A stretch of DNA of 64,000 nucleotides from Sthenelais limicola (GCA_942159475.1 OW804097.1:113522582-113586581), one strand, 5' to 3'. Shown: positions 31,201-42,339, counted from the first letter of the stretch. The notes: generated from the letters alone by a model not told the origin. Made by a program: numbers and translations.

Positions 31201-31836
31201 CCCGAGCTTTGTTCCATATTTATTACACCCCATTAATAAATAAAAAATAGAAATAATTTAAAATAAAAGAAGTAATTTACGTTTTGGGCGGACCTACTTG
31301 TTGTATGCGCCAAGGGTGACATAACTCACATGTTATGCACCACCTTGACCAAGTGTGACATACAATGCTGAAGGTATAGGAAGCAACAGCACAGGGGTGT
31401 AATAATCACGTATATGCATTGCACTACACACGATAACTTCATGTCTTTGGGTCTCGTACCACCCTCTCAAATTTACAACTACAAGGGATTTGTAAGAATT
31501 GTTGCATTGAAACTCATGCAATTAAGCGAGGTAAGAGGTCTCTCACATAGAGGACTCTCAGTCTAGTCTAAGAAAATAATATAGTGCAATGCTCGTTAGG
31601 ATAAGAGGGAGTTAGGAGGCCCGTAACAGTGGTTTACCTCATATGTGTACATAGTGCATTGCATCATTATTATTATTATCATTATTCTCATTTTTCCCAT
31701 CCTGCATTACCTTCTCCTGGATCGCCCCCGCCCCAATCACCACATTTCTGTCCTCGCAATGGTTCATCAATATTCCCAATCATGCCTGTTCCGTTCCCGT
31801 ATATATGTTTAATTACTCCGTACGTCTAGCTCAAGT
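31201..31836. other. Unassigned
   Basis: A GTGACATAACTCACATGTTATG inverted patch lies near 31315. A short TTATTATTATCATTATT run is near 31667. No gene recognised. Confidence 0.35.
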
Positions 31837-31954
31837 GTTAGCAATCTGTTTGGTTAGGTTGAACTGTATTTTGAACTTTATTTTCGTCTGAAACTTGAGT
31901 TATTTGAGAAAATTGGTGAAAGTGAATTGTACATTTTCTGGTGACTTCACCCAT
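31837..31954 (+). repeat. MITE A, type 1, right half with alternate end
   Basis: Starts at TTAGCAATCTGTTTGGTTAG and ends CTGGTGACTTCACCCATA. The left half is missing. Confidence 0.85.
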
Positions 31955-32033
31955 ATACGTCGCTTCTGAGATCGGATGTGAACTCTCCCTAAATGGGCAA
32001 AAGGTGGTAGAAAACGCGTGACCATTGCAGGCA

Positions 32034-32108
32034 TTTTCAAATATGATGATGATATCTCAAAAGCAATTTCTTCCGACTTGTGATTCATTTCCCTGGAACA
32101 CATCAAAT
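32034..32108 (-). repeat. Element C, terminal fragment
   Basis: TTTTCAAATATGATGATGAT through CTTGTGATTCATTTCCCTGG to ACACATCAAA is the C end, followed at once by an A copy. Confidence 0.8.
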
Positions 32109-32110
32109 TT

Positions 32111-32335
32111 ATGGGTCAGATTTTTAGAAAATGTACAATTGGCAGCTGTACACATTTAGTAAATTCTGCTAAAACAGGTTACAATGTGGCCAATATTAGG
32201 TAAATTCATGTATATTTAGCATTGCATTGATTCTAGCAATCTGTTTGGTTAGGTTGAACTGAGTTTTTAAACTTAATTTTGGGTCATTTGAGAGGATGGT
32301 GAAGGTGAATAAATTATTGTACATTTTCTGAAAAT
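32111..32335 (+). repeat. MITE A, type 1, near full-length
   Basis: TGGGTCAGATTTTTAG left end and TTGTACATTTTCTGAAAAT right end. A short AAATT insertion lies before the right terminus, and the last bases of the terminus are lost. Confidence 0.88.
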
Positions 32336-33008
32336 ACATAATACATAATAATCATAGACTCGCCAACAGTACATTTTTTCAGCAACCTGCCATCATCTGC
32401 TTGGCGGTCGCTTGTTGTGAGCCAACATGCCCATCTCAAATTAAGATTAATGGCGGAGAAGCGACAAGACGGGAGATGGAGAGGAGGAGCGATAGAGTGA
32501 GAGATTAAGAGACAACAAGTGCGGGTGGGATGAAGTGAGAAGGATGGAGAGGAAGGAGGGGAGAGGTGCCTGAATAAAAACTTCATTTATCTACAAACCT
32601 ATTTAGTCTCAACATAAAACATGCATTGTTCGTTTTGACTTAAATGTGTTATGTTTATGGTCTTCTGCATGGGTGCTTTCTCTCAGCTTTGATATTAGCA
32701 CTCTTAGATTTAGTGGTTTTAAGGGAAGATAAGATAAGAGGTTTTTTATTTGTCTTTAAAGATGTACAAAGATATTTTGCTTATGAGGAAGACAAACTGG
32801 TTGATATACCTTATGGGGAAAATCTGATGAATTGACCCATTTCTTCCGGCAATTGCTGTTTTGGAATAAGGTTCAAGGAACTGAAGAGTTCTATGTCTAA
32901 AGCTACTTAATAAATGAATGATAAAATAAGATAAGATATTGACTTAGTGTTACATTTCTACCGTCATATTTGTAGTATGTAGGATTTCTGATGAGCCCGT
33001 TTATAATT
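32336..33008. other. Unassigned
   Basis: A GA-rich patch lies at about 32455-32575. Frames of 63-90 codons lack domains. Confidence 0.4.
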
Positions 33009-33241
33009 GGGTGAAGTCGCCTGAAAATGCACAATTCTTCTTCACCAATTATCTGAAAGAACTCACATTTCAGACAAAAATAAATTTCAAAATACAGTTC
33101 GACCTAACCAAACAGATTGCTAGAATCGATAGAATGTCAAATATACTCGAATTTACCTAGTATTGACCAAATAGCAGACTTATTTAGCAGAATTGACTAA
33201 ATGTGTACAGCTGCCAATTGTACATTTCCTGAAAATCTGAG
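33009..33241 (-). repeat. MITE A, type 1 with alternate end
   Basis: Begins GGGTGAAGTCGCCTGAAAAT and ends TGTACATTTCCTGAAAATCT. The interior has AACCAAACAGATTGCTAGAA. Confidence 0.9.
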
Positions 33242-33243
33242 CG

Positions 33244-33372
33244 TTTTTGAGATAGTATGATATCTGAAAGGATTAGAACAAAGCGATTCCAATGATAGTA
33301 AACAGAATAGACATGTAATAAGTATTTCTTTATTTTAAGTTTGATATTTCTATTTTTGAAAAAAGAATTCCC
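33244..33372 (+). repeat. Element C, left-part fragment
   Basis: TTTTTGAGATAGTATGATAT to TTTCTATTTTTGAAAAAAG. Terminus missing, abuts the A copy. It ends just before a SINE E. Confidence 0.8.
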
Positions 33373-33404
33373 CGTTGGATTTTAATAATGATAATGGTTT
33401 TGAC

Positions 33405-33588
33405 CATAAAGTGGGTACGACCATAAAGTGCCTTTCTGTCTCTTTTTCTGTCTATCTCTCCCTTCTTCTCTATCTCTTTTTCCTGGGTATGATCATAAAC
33501 TGCTTCCCTCTCAGCTCTCCCGCCCTTGATATAACCATATTAAATGTCTTGATAAGGGCGTAAAGCAACCAATCTCACTCACTCACTC
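33405..33588 (-). repeat. SINE-like E, one head and one tail
   Basis: Reads tail to head: AAAGTGCCTTTCTGTCTC, CTGGGTATGATCATAAACTG, GCCCTTGATATAACCATATT, AAGCAACCAATCTCACTCAC. Confidence 0.88.
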
Positions 33589-33815
33589 CTATAAGAAGCC
33601 TGATAAAGGAACCACCAGTGCTATGGGTGTATAGATAGATGCTGCAAGGGACATTATGAACAAATAGCTACCGCCGATATCTCCTTAAGGAAAATTCTAT
33701 TTTGGCTGAAGTATGAGCGCTAAGAACAAGGGCTCTCTCCCTATGTCTAGATAATGAAGGTTTCACATGGGTCGGGCAGCAGGCACATGTAGTATTGGCT
33801 ATGGTACATCTTTCT
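33589..33815. other. Unassigned
   Basis: No gene or family recognised. Confidence 0.35.
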
Positions 33816-34384
33816 GGATAAAGTGCCTTTCTGTCTCTTTTCCCTGTCTCACTCTCCCTTCTTCTCTGTCTCTATTTCCTGGGTATGATCATAAAGTGCC
33901 TGTCTGTCTCTTTTCTCTGTCTCTCTCTCCCTTCTTCTCTATCCCTATTTCCTGGGTATGACCATAAACTGCCTGTCTGTCTCTTTTCTCTATATCTCTC
34001 TCCCTTCTTCTCTATCTCTATTTCCTGGGTATGATCATAAAGTGCCTGTCTGTCTCTTTTCCCTATATCTCTTTCCCTTCTTCTCTATCTCTATTTCCTG
34101 GGTATGATCATAAACTGCCTCCCTCCCTCTCAGCTCTCCCGCCCTTGATATAACCATATTAAATGTGTTGATAAGGGCGTAAAGCAACCAATCTCACCCA
34201 CTCACTCACCCCCTCTCAGCTCTCCTGCCCTTGATATAACCATATTAAATGTGTTGATAAGGGCGTAACCAATCTCTATTTCCTGGGTATGATAACAAAC
34301 TGCCTACCTCTCAGCTCCCGCCCTTGATATAACCATATTAAAGGTGTTGATAAGGGCGTAAAGCAACCAATCTCACTCACTCTT
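33816..34384 (-). repeat. SINE-like E with about four tail and three head modules
   Basis: The tail module (AAAGTGCC, TCTGTCTCTTTTC, CTCCCTTCTTCTCT, TTTCCTGGGTATGATCAT) repeats about every 73 bases from 33820 to about 34108. Heads follow at about 34109-34205, 34206-34270 and 34310-34384. A short tail piece lies between the last two heads. Confidence 0.88.
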
Positions 34385-34402
34385 TCTGGATACGTGAGGA
34401 CA

Positions 34403-34790
34403 TCTATGTTTCAGGAAAATGAGTCACATGTCGCAAAATTGATATTTTTTTAAGTATGTTATCTACAAGATCTCTTTGTAGGAATGCTTTCCTTTTTGGA
34501 ATATTTATTATTCCAGATCGTATGAATACATGTACCACCCTTCAATACCGTGTATTATTAAACATATGCATGCATTTTGTAGCTCATCCTATAGAGTATA
34601 TTTTGCTACTTTACTAGTAAGGTACTGCCATGTTCTTTGTAACAATACAAATATCAAGCTTAAAATATAGAAGTACTTGTTATAGATGTCCTAAAGTTTA
34701 TCACCATTAGACTCGTCTTGATCTCATCTTGTCAAATATATTTATATTTCAAAATCCTTTTTTTGCGGCTTGTCACTCATATTCCCGATA
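34403..34790 (-). repeat. Element C, full-length
   Basis: ATGTTTCAGGAAAATGAGTC to GCGGCTTGTCACTCATATTC. The interior CGTATGAATACATGTACC is the empty site that matches the A insertion at 6372. Confidence 0.9.
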
Positions 34791-35295
34791 CAAATCTCAT
34801 AATTATCGCCCCAAGGAAGAATATACCGACAGTACACGACAGACATACAAACAGAAGATGTATAATGGGGAAAACCTGTCTATCTGTGATTTGTTCTTAT
34901 TCATTAGAGGCCAACATAATATTTAAGGTACACATTCTCTCCAGCATGGATATTTTTAGACGTCGCCTTTGTGTTAAGACATAAAGCCGGTTATCAATGA
35001 GAAATTAAATTCTATGATGTTGGTATAGAAGTCATATGTAAAGAGAAATAAAGGGTAAAGCAACCGCTTTCCCCAAACCATAACCACAGCCATTATATTG
35101 CACTTACAAAATGTCGAGTCAAAATAAATATTTATTGCCTTTTTGAAATAAACAAGTGTACATGTGTGTCTAGACCCATACGTTAATACCACTGGAAAGA
35201 GTGGAGAGTAGCTGTGAGGGTACCTTAGATGTTCACAAGTCTGTAATATAGAGTCGATAGAGCGCTACGGGCAAGAGATAGAGAATCAGTCATAA
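34791..35295. other. Unassigned
   Basis: Frames of 65-88 codons on both strands, no domain. No gene called. Confidence 0.35.
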
Positions 35296-35395
35296 ATGTG
35301 ATGTGTTCCAGGGAAAAGAGTCACAAGTCGCAAAATTCATATTCCTAATTCATATTCATAAGTTATTTATTCACAAGATGTCTTAAGAAAGTATC
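35296..35395 (-). repeat. Element C, left fragment
   Basis: TGTGATGTGTTCCAGGGAAA to TTTATTCACAAGATGTCTTA, with AATTCATATTC duplicated inside. Confidence 0.8.
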
Positions 35396-35427
35396 TATAG
35401 GGTGCATGCAGGCTTGGGCAATCAGAG

Positions 35428-35770
35428 CTACACTCGCATCTAACGACGGCCAAGAACTTAACCTTTCCTACTTCTTGTTCCATTCTTTTCTGACAAATTT
35501 AAAAGTCATTTGACCAAATTAATAAGCTTCTTAAAGGACTCGTCTGAATCCTTTAGTTCAATGGCTTCCCTTATTATCGCTCACCGGCGGCAGTTTTCTC
35601 TTGGTGATTAGACTTCAAAGTCTAGTATAAATATACACCAGCTGCAGAATATTGATAAATCCAGTCCTATAAGTCATACTCTGAGTTACTCTTGTTTAAA
35701 TACATAACAGCAGCAGAGGGTTGATATATTCAGTCCTATAAGTCATAATATGAGTAATCCTTGTTTAGAT
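35428..35770 (+). repeat. Repeat K with two AATATTGATA submodules
   Basis: Family K is called + when TTATTATCGCTCACCGGCGG reads forward. TTGTTCCATTCTTTTCTGAC and AGTCATTTGACCAAAT come first, then GCAGAATATTGATAAATCCA followed by GTCCTATAAGTCATA twice (near 35643 and 35713). Confidence 0.7.
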
Positions 35771-36405
35771 ATATGGATAGAGAGAATGGGACGAGCTGGC
35801 AATAATCGAAAACTTATAGGACGAGATTCGTCCACATAAGAACGATGCCGTAGGCAGAGTGCTTATGTGGACGAATCAAGTCCTATAAATTTTCGATTAT
35901 TGCCGGCGAGTTCCATTCTATATTTATTATATGTGCATAAAATTTGATCATGTCATCAGATATTACTGAAAAAATACTAAAGAAGTCTCAGGGAGCCCCG
36001 CTGCCCAGATGACAGCCCCACTGACAGCCCCGCTGACTGTCCTGCGCTGTCGATCATGAAGTATTTATTTTAGGTCTACTTATATTGTTGACTTAAAATG
36101 TTCATAACGCAGCCATTTCTTGAGCTATATTAATAAAATTTATATCATTCAATAGAGAATTTAATGCTCTATATAATGATGTGTTTTTGTTATGTATTTC
36201 CATAATCATAGTACCAGAATCACGGGTGGATTACCGATCGCGGGCATTTGTTTAATGCTTCGCGGAGAGCCAAAGCTCCGCGAAGCATATCAACAGTTAT
36301 TTTTAGACAACTATATTTTTATAGGACGCGTCCTATATGAATATTTTTATAGCACCCCACTTATAGCACCTCCCATATAGCATGCGCATATAATAAATAT
36401 ATTTA
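35771..36405 (+). mobile_element. Fold-back composite element F, full-length
   Basis: A palindrome of about 135 bp (GGCAATAATCGAAAACTTAT and its inverse around a GATGCCGTAGGCAG loop) is followed by CAGCCCCGCTGAC-type repeats. Then comes a unique stretch, a GCTTCGCGG/CCGCGAAGC hairpin, the ACGCGT palindrome in GGACGCGTCC, and the end TATAGCATGCGCATATAATA. No coding capacity. Sits between K submodules. Confidence 0.88.
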
Positions 36406-36500
36406 TATAACAGCAGCAGAATATTGATAAGTTCAGTCCTATAAGTTAAAATATGATAGCAGAATATTGATACATGCAGTCATAATGATTATGAGTGAAT
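36406..36500 (+). repeat. Repeat K submodules
   Basis: CAGCAGAATATTGATAAGTT and a second AGCAGAATATTGATACATG copy. They resemble the units left of F, so F probably inserted within a K array. Confidence 0.65.
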
Positions 36501-36883
36501 TTGGTAAGATTTGTTTTGTTGCAATAACTGAGAACGCAGCTTTAAAAAAAGTTTTTGCAGAGAAGCATCAGATTTGGATTAACTTTTATAAGGAAAACTA
36601 GATCTGATATCAAAATATCTGCATTTATAATTCTGAATAAAACCTTTATGTCAACAAACTCTATCCATTGAGCTCTCTACGTTATCCACATAATATTGTG
36701 AACTAGCTGGAGGCCCCCTTAACAATAGCTCTAGCTGGGGAAGCACCTCAAGGCGCGGTAATCCAATATCATGCTGCTTAAGCCCGTCTTAAGGCATTGA
36801 GCGATAAAAGAGCAGGAATTAGATATCAGCTGTTTCCACACCCCCCCCCTTGTGTAACTCTAGATTCTGGGCAACGTCATGTC
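36501..36883. other. Unassigned
   Basis: No gene or family recognised. A run of nine C lies near 36841. Confidence 0.35.
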
Positions 36884-37229
36884 AATAGGGGACTTGCATG
36901 GCCGCCATTTTGATTCATGATTCACATGGAATTATGGAAGTAATAGTACCGTATAAAACCTATAGAAAACATGTTATCTTTAGCTTGGAATATTTATTAG
37001 TGGTCCAATATCAATATCCATGTGTTTTGGATGTTTCTATGACACATGACTTCATAATTCCCATCATGCATTTGGTTTCTATACATCATTTATCATTTAT
37101 GGTATTGGTGAAAACATTCTTGCAATTTTCCATAAAATTGTTGCTAAATATGTGTGTCAGATTTGAACTGAATCTATCCCAGCATGCACTGTCATAGGCC
37201 TGCGCAGTGGCACATGCAAATCCCCTGTA
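36884..37229 (-). repeat. MITE B, full-length
   Basis: AATAGGGGACTTGCATGGCC to CACATGCAAATCCCCTGTA. The interior has CCCATCATGCATTTGGTTTC and CAGCATGCACTGTCATAG. Directly followed by a second B. Confidence 0.9.
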
Positions 37230-37231
37230 TT

Positions 37232-37903
37232 TTGCATAGCCGCCATTTTTATCTTTATTTGCATGGAATTATGGGACTATAATGGTACAGTCTAAAATCT
37301 ATAGAAAATATGCCATGTTCAGCATGGACTATTTATCAATGTTCCGGTGTTTCCATAACACAAATCCCCATCTTTCCCATCATGCATTTGGTTAACATAC
37401 CGTATTTCACCGATATGGCACTTCACTGATTGGCGCTTATTCATTTCGAGCCACTCTTGCCCCCAACTCTTTTTCGGAGCCGGCGCTTATACAGGGCAGT
37501 CCCTATTGCAATACAGGGAAGAATACATTACACAAATAGTTATTAATAGTAATTATTCCCTTCAGCTCTTTGATATTATATAAGAAACTTTATTTCTATT
37601 TTGTTGTACAGACAGTGATAAAAGCTTTCTACATGGAAATCAGTTTTTGTTCTCTGTCCCAGAAAGCTCTTCCAAACAAACCTTCTGTAACTACATCTCT
37701 AACTACACGTTTATAGAAAAATAAAACAAAATATAATATTACGACTCATACAGTGTACAAAATTTCACTCCACTTTTTGGAGGGCTGATGTAAATCCGAT
37801 AAAATCGTTAAAAAATATTGGCATGTCAGATTTGAACTGAATCCATCCCAGCATGCACTGTAATAGACATGCAAAGTGGCACATACAAATCCTCTATAGC
37901 AGG
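37232..37903 (-). repeat. MITE B interrupted by an insertion
   Basis: The first part (GCATAGCCGCCATTTTTATC to GCATTTGGTTA) and last part (TATTGGCATGTCAGATTTGA to ACAAATCCTCTATA) are B. About 415 bases at 37399-37812 are foreign. Confidence 0.85.
37399..37812. repeat. Insertion in MITE B starting ACCGTATTTCACCG
   Basis: Begins ACCGTATTTCACCGATATGG and carries TTGGCGCTTATTCATTTCGA and GCCGGCGCTTATACAGGGCA. These terminal-repeat-like motifs recall element H, but the right end lacks a clear inverse of ACCGTATTT. It is non-coding. Confidence 0.55.
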
Positions 37904-37964
37904 CTTTTATTCACACACTGTAGTTAGGGATCAGTTTGTGGTAAAATTTACTAGTGATTACTTC

Positions 37965-38260
37965 TGCACTCTCAGTTAACATTGATCATGAAACTAGATA
38001 TTTGCTATTTTGTGTTCTGTTCTTTTGTTCCAACCGATTAATTACCATTAGTCATTTGACCAACATTTTGAGGAATTTGTCCAGTTGATTTTACAACAGG
38101 GTGCTTCATAAACGTCCACATTAATATTTCAGAGACCCGTGGGTTCACTTATTATCGCTCAGCGGCTGCTGTTTTCTGCTGCTTTAAGTTGTTGTATAAA
38201 AATACCAGGAGCAGAATACTGATATTTGCAGTCCTATTAGGATAATATGAGTACATTGGA
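37965..38260 (+). repeat. Repeat K with one submodule
   Basis: AGTCATTTGACCAACATTTT, TTCACTTATTATCGCTCAGC, then CAGAATACTGATATTTGCAG before GTCCTATTAG. Confidence 0.68.
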
Positions 38261-38264
38261 TGAG

Positions 38265-38612
38265 TGAGTGTGAGTGTGATTGGTTGCTTTACGCCCTTAT
38301 TAAAACATTGAAGGTTATATCAAGGGCGGGAGAGCTGAGAGGGAGTGAGTGAGTGAGATTGGTTGCTTTACGCCCTTATCAACACATTTAATATGGTTAT
38401 AGCAAGGGTGGGAGAGCTGATAGGAGTGAGTGAGTGAGATTGGTTGCTTTACGCCCTTATCAGCACATTTAATATGATTATATCAAGGGCGGGAGAGCTG
38501 AGAGGGAGGCAGTTTATGAACATACCCAGGAAATAGAGATTGAGAAGAAGGGAAAGAGAGAGACAGAAAAAAAGAGACAGAAAGGCACTTTATGGTCATA
38601 CCCAGGACCAAA
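38265..38612 (+). repeat. SINE-like E with three head modules
   Basis: Heads start at about 38265, 38347 and 38427. One tail runs AGGCAGTTTATGAACATACC through GACAGAAAGGCACTTTATGG to TACCCAGGACC. Confidence 0.88.
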
Positions 38613-39422
38613 ATATTGGATGAGTTTGTATCCACAGTATTAGTTGCGAATGTAGCTTTAATAACACAACTTTTTTTTTCAACTGTTGTTTAAAATTAGT
38701 TATCATACTCTTTCATAAAATCTGTTATCATAAAATCTGTTTTCTGGTTTTGCTTTTTGTTTGCACATTTGGTTTATACCTATTCTTTCGGTTTCGATAC
38801 GAATCATACAAACACACGACCAACCCTGTATTGAAGAACACTTCTAGCAGCGTTTTCTGTGTTACCATGGTAACAAAATGGCGGCCATGTAGTCATGATT
38901 GTTATGGCATGACAGGGGACCCGTTTATCCGCGTCCCTCAGGCCGCAACCTCGTTTATTCTGGTCCCCTTGGCACTAGCCTCACTGTGAAATATTCACGC
39001 CCGCCTCCCCAGCGTTCGCTGACAGTACCCGTATGTAAAATACTCCCTGGTGTCATGGGCAAGAACTAACGAGCCTCTGTAATCAAATAGAGCACATGGT
39101 CAAGTCCCACTCTCGAGGATTAGCGGTAGAATAAAGACTCTCCTAAACGTCACTCCCACGTCATTTGAGCTGATATTTTCCCATAAGGTCGTTACCATGG
39201 CAATTCATCATGCTTAAATCTACTTCCGGTTATAGGATTTCCGGTGGGTGGCTGGTGACATTTACTGGCTGCATTTATGAGAGGTATGGCTGTACAGGAA
39301 GTGGTGGACCTTTCACTATCGCTCTATCAACTATCTATCTTTTTTTAAATGAATTTTTATCAAGGTAATATTATACAAAATACTATACAATATCCATCTA
39401 TCTATCTATTCCATGCATCTAT
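38613..39422. other. Unassigned
   Basis: AAAATGGCGGCCATG near 38876 could suggest a translation start or a B-like end, but no coding continuity was found. A 79-codon frame has no domain. Confidence 0.4.
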
Positions 39423-39653
39423 ATGGGTCGGATTTCCAGAAAATGTACAGTTGGCAGCTCTATACATTTAGTAAAGTCTGCTAAAATAGGATGACCTATT
39501 ACGAATACCGGTTATATCTGGATACATTTGGTAATGCAAAATATCTGTTCTGCCATGTTAAACTGTATTTTAAACCTTATTTTTGTCTTAATTGAGGGTT
39601 ATTTGACTGTACTGGTGAAGGCGAATTGTGTATGTTCTGATGATCTGACCCAT
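39423..39653 (+). repeat. MITE A, type 2, full-length
   Basis: TGGGTCGGATTTCCAG to TGTTCTGATGATCTGACCCA. Inserted next to CTAT-rich sequence. Confidence 0.88.
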
Positions 39654-39659
39654 CAGTAT

Positions 39660-39742
39660 ACATGATACTATTCATCCACTATCTATCTATATATCTATCT
39701 ATCCATGCATCTATCTATCCTCCATCTATTCTCTATCTATCC
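39660..39742 (+). repeat. CTAT microsatellite
   Basis: Imperfect CTAT/CTATC units. A similar patch precedes the A copy near 39395. Confidence 0.8.
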
Positions 39743-39923
39743 AATCTCTGTCCATCACCTACTATTTTGTTCTTCTGTTACTTTGATGGATTCGAGTGTA
39801 TACGACTTTATTTTCCTTTAAAAAAATGACTGCAGATCAACATAGTTAAAATGTTAGTTAAAAGCCGATATCATAGTAAACTATTCTCGTTGATGGAGAA
39901 GAGAGATTAATAGCGATTGATTG

Positions 39924-40140
39924 ATGGGTCATATTTTCAGAAAAAGCACAATTCATCCTCACACAACCTCTCAAATAACCCACAAAATGCAGTTTAACAT
40001 AACAGAACTGATACTTTCAATCAATGGGATACCAAATATACTCAGATATACCCGGTAGTCATCATTTGTCAGCTTATTTTAGCAGAATTTGCTAAATGCG
40101 TAGAGCTGCCAATTGTACATTTTCTGACGATCTGACCCTG
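39924..40140 (-). repeat. MITE A, type 2, full-length
   Basis: TGGGTCATATTTTCAG to TTTCTGACGATCTGACCC. The interior is slightly shortened after CTCAAATAACCCAC. Confidence 0.88.
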
Positions 40141-40258
40141 ATACCGAACTGTACAGCTTTACTATTTGCAGCGTTGGTACTACATGTATAAGACAAAGAA
40201 CCTTCTGGGACGAATCAATATTTCAAGATAAGACGCCCTGTGAAAGATTTGGGGTACA

Positions 40259-41078
40259 TAAAGGCCCATTCACATTACAACGGCCGATTGGTGTACGGCT
40301 GCCGCACGGCAAAATACACAATGTTAAAGTATTACAGCCGGTGTGATATCGAAAAGTGACCCTGTCGAAAAGTGACCCGTGGGTCGATTTTGGACGTCGA
40401 AAATCGACCCATGGGTCACTTTTCAGCAATCGAAAAGTGACCCACCCCATCGATAAATGACCCACCCATTTATGCAGAGATATATAGACATAACTTTTAT
40501 ACCATATTGAGCATTCATTTGTCAGCAATCATGAAGCTACATGGAGCTAATTTAACAACATGGAATGTGTTTTAGCTCCCGAATATTGTTGCACTAAATG
40601 TTACACCTATTCAATCACCCTAGGTGTTATAATTGGCTGGCTTATTGTAATAATGCCTTCACTGTGTAGAAACTGAGGGAGGATAATTGTTACTATTAAT
40701 AGGTATTATCTATCCAGATTATTTTATTAGATTTTAAAACTAGGAAGCGTCTATAGATGTTATGGTCGAAATTTCAGTTACTACAGATATTTATTTCTCA
40801 TTACATTATTATGTATAAGTTATAAGTTATTATACTCACTAGAAACTTTATGTTAAAATATCTATCAAACAACTGAATTAATATACAATATCAGGCATCG
40901 TAATATATTATTTCAGAACATTAAGTTAGAAAAGAAGAGGGGGTCGATTTTCGATGGGGTAGGTCACTTTTCGATTGCCGAAAATCGACCCATGGGTCAC
41001 TTTTCGATGGGGGTCACTTTTCGTCATGACACCGGCAAGGATTGGTCGGCTGGTCGTATTAATGTGAATGGGCCTTTA
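40259..41078. mobile_element. Element J, terminal-repeat element with a nested fold-back
   Basis: TAAAGGCCCATTCACATTA at the left and its exact inverse TAATGTGAATGGGCCTTTA at the right bracket 820 bp. Flanking arms extend the similarity (CGGCCGATTGG; GGTCGGCTGG). The interior from about 40348 to 41030 is a second element. A J-like end also occurs at 11339. Confidence 0.85.
40348..41030. mobile_element. Fold-back element with iterated GAAAAGTGACCC / GAAAATCGACCC
   Basis: The left end carries TCGAAAAGTGACCC four times, GGGTCGATTTTGGACG, and GAAAATCGACCCATGGGTCA. The right end mirrors this (GGTCACTTTTCGATTGCCG, GGGTCGATTTTCGATGGGG). The middle (about 40455-40930) is AT-rich and without a frame. 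The design resembles a fold-back element with subterminal protein-binding iterations. Confidence 0.8.
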
Positions 41079-42339
41079 AAAACAAGCTTGTGTAATGTTT
41101 AATAGACGTGACTCTAGTTTAATAGTCACCATGAATGTGAGGATGTTTTCACCAGTGATATCTCACTGTATCTCTGCCTTTGTTTTTGAATAAAATGTTT
41201 GTTTAAAAAATGCCTGATTTCAGAATGTATCTCTGAGTAATGGACCTACTGAAATATCCCCCCCCCTATCAAAAAAGCTAACCTTTCTCAACCAATTTAG
41301 TCAATGGTTAGACGGCTATGGTTAGACGAAAAAAGGGTTAGAAACTTCGGACAAATAAGCACAATAGAAAAAGGGAGATTTAACAAAAATCTTCGACCTT
41401 TTGACTAACTTTTCAACCCATTTTTATTTCTGTGTGGGAGAATTCGATTATTATAATTGTACTGAATTGGATTGGAAATGAATATTTTAATTGAATCTCG
41501 GATCCATCATCGATCAGTTGTCAACCACAATGAATTTTGAGATACCATCATATCTATAAATACGACAATAGGGAGATTTAGCAACCACAACACACCAATA
41601 CAGTACTAACGCATCGACTAAATATTAGTACGTCATTACCGGTGTGGGGATATCTCGAGAGGCCTGCAATGCAGATGCCCTCGGCCTAGCGAATACCTCT
41701 TAATTATATCAATAGAAACATCTTTTAGTTAAATCGAAGTTAATTTCGGCTTTAAACTTGGTAAAAAACGCAATGGATGCCATGACTTCAACGCGTAACT
41801 CACTAGTGATATACGGATCGCGCATAACTCGCTCTAGATACGTTGTTTTCAGAGCAATACACAATGCGTGTATTATAGAAACAGGTAGCGGCTGGGGGAG
41901 CTCGATATTATCTAGATGTTGGCATACCTGTTTCATCTGTTTTCTATGTTTTATTTGCATTGTCGGTTCTTATAATGTACATTGTGAATCTCGATAGATA
42001 AAGTAGTATCTTATCTTATAAACAACTTGAAATGCAGTATTACTAATACAGAGGCTTGATGTACTTGAAGTCCTTCCCCACATACAACCATACATACATG
42101 TGCATACACGTACAGACCTTGAGCTGTGTATGTATGTATATTAGCTGCAGTGGAGTATGGATATACTGCCCTACAGTGGGCCACATATCATACTGTACAC
42201 ACCTCCAACATCCCCACTGGGACAGGCTATACCATGTAGCGGATTGAGGCAGATTACATGGGGCGGGGGGGTAGGGGTGGGGGCGGGTGGGGGGGGGGCA
42301 GCACCACTACCCCCCCCCCCCCCTGCCCCTTGGCTTTTT
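41079..42339. other. Unassigned, with repeat W copy 2 and a G/C-rich patch
   Basis: CACTAGTGATATACGGATCG at 41794-41861 is the W match of 28783. A short C-like TTTTGAGATACCATCATATC is at about 41532. At 42258-42325 G-runs are followed by a 14-base C run, able to pair or to form quadruplexes. No gene recognised. Confidence 0.4.

Noticed and set aside
38876..38900. AAAATGGCGGCCATG as a Kozak-context start
   Set aside because: The downstream frame is short and domainless, and ATGGCGGC is also typical of MITE B ends.
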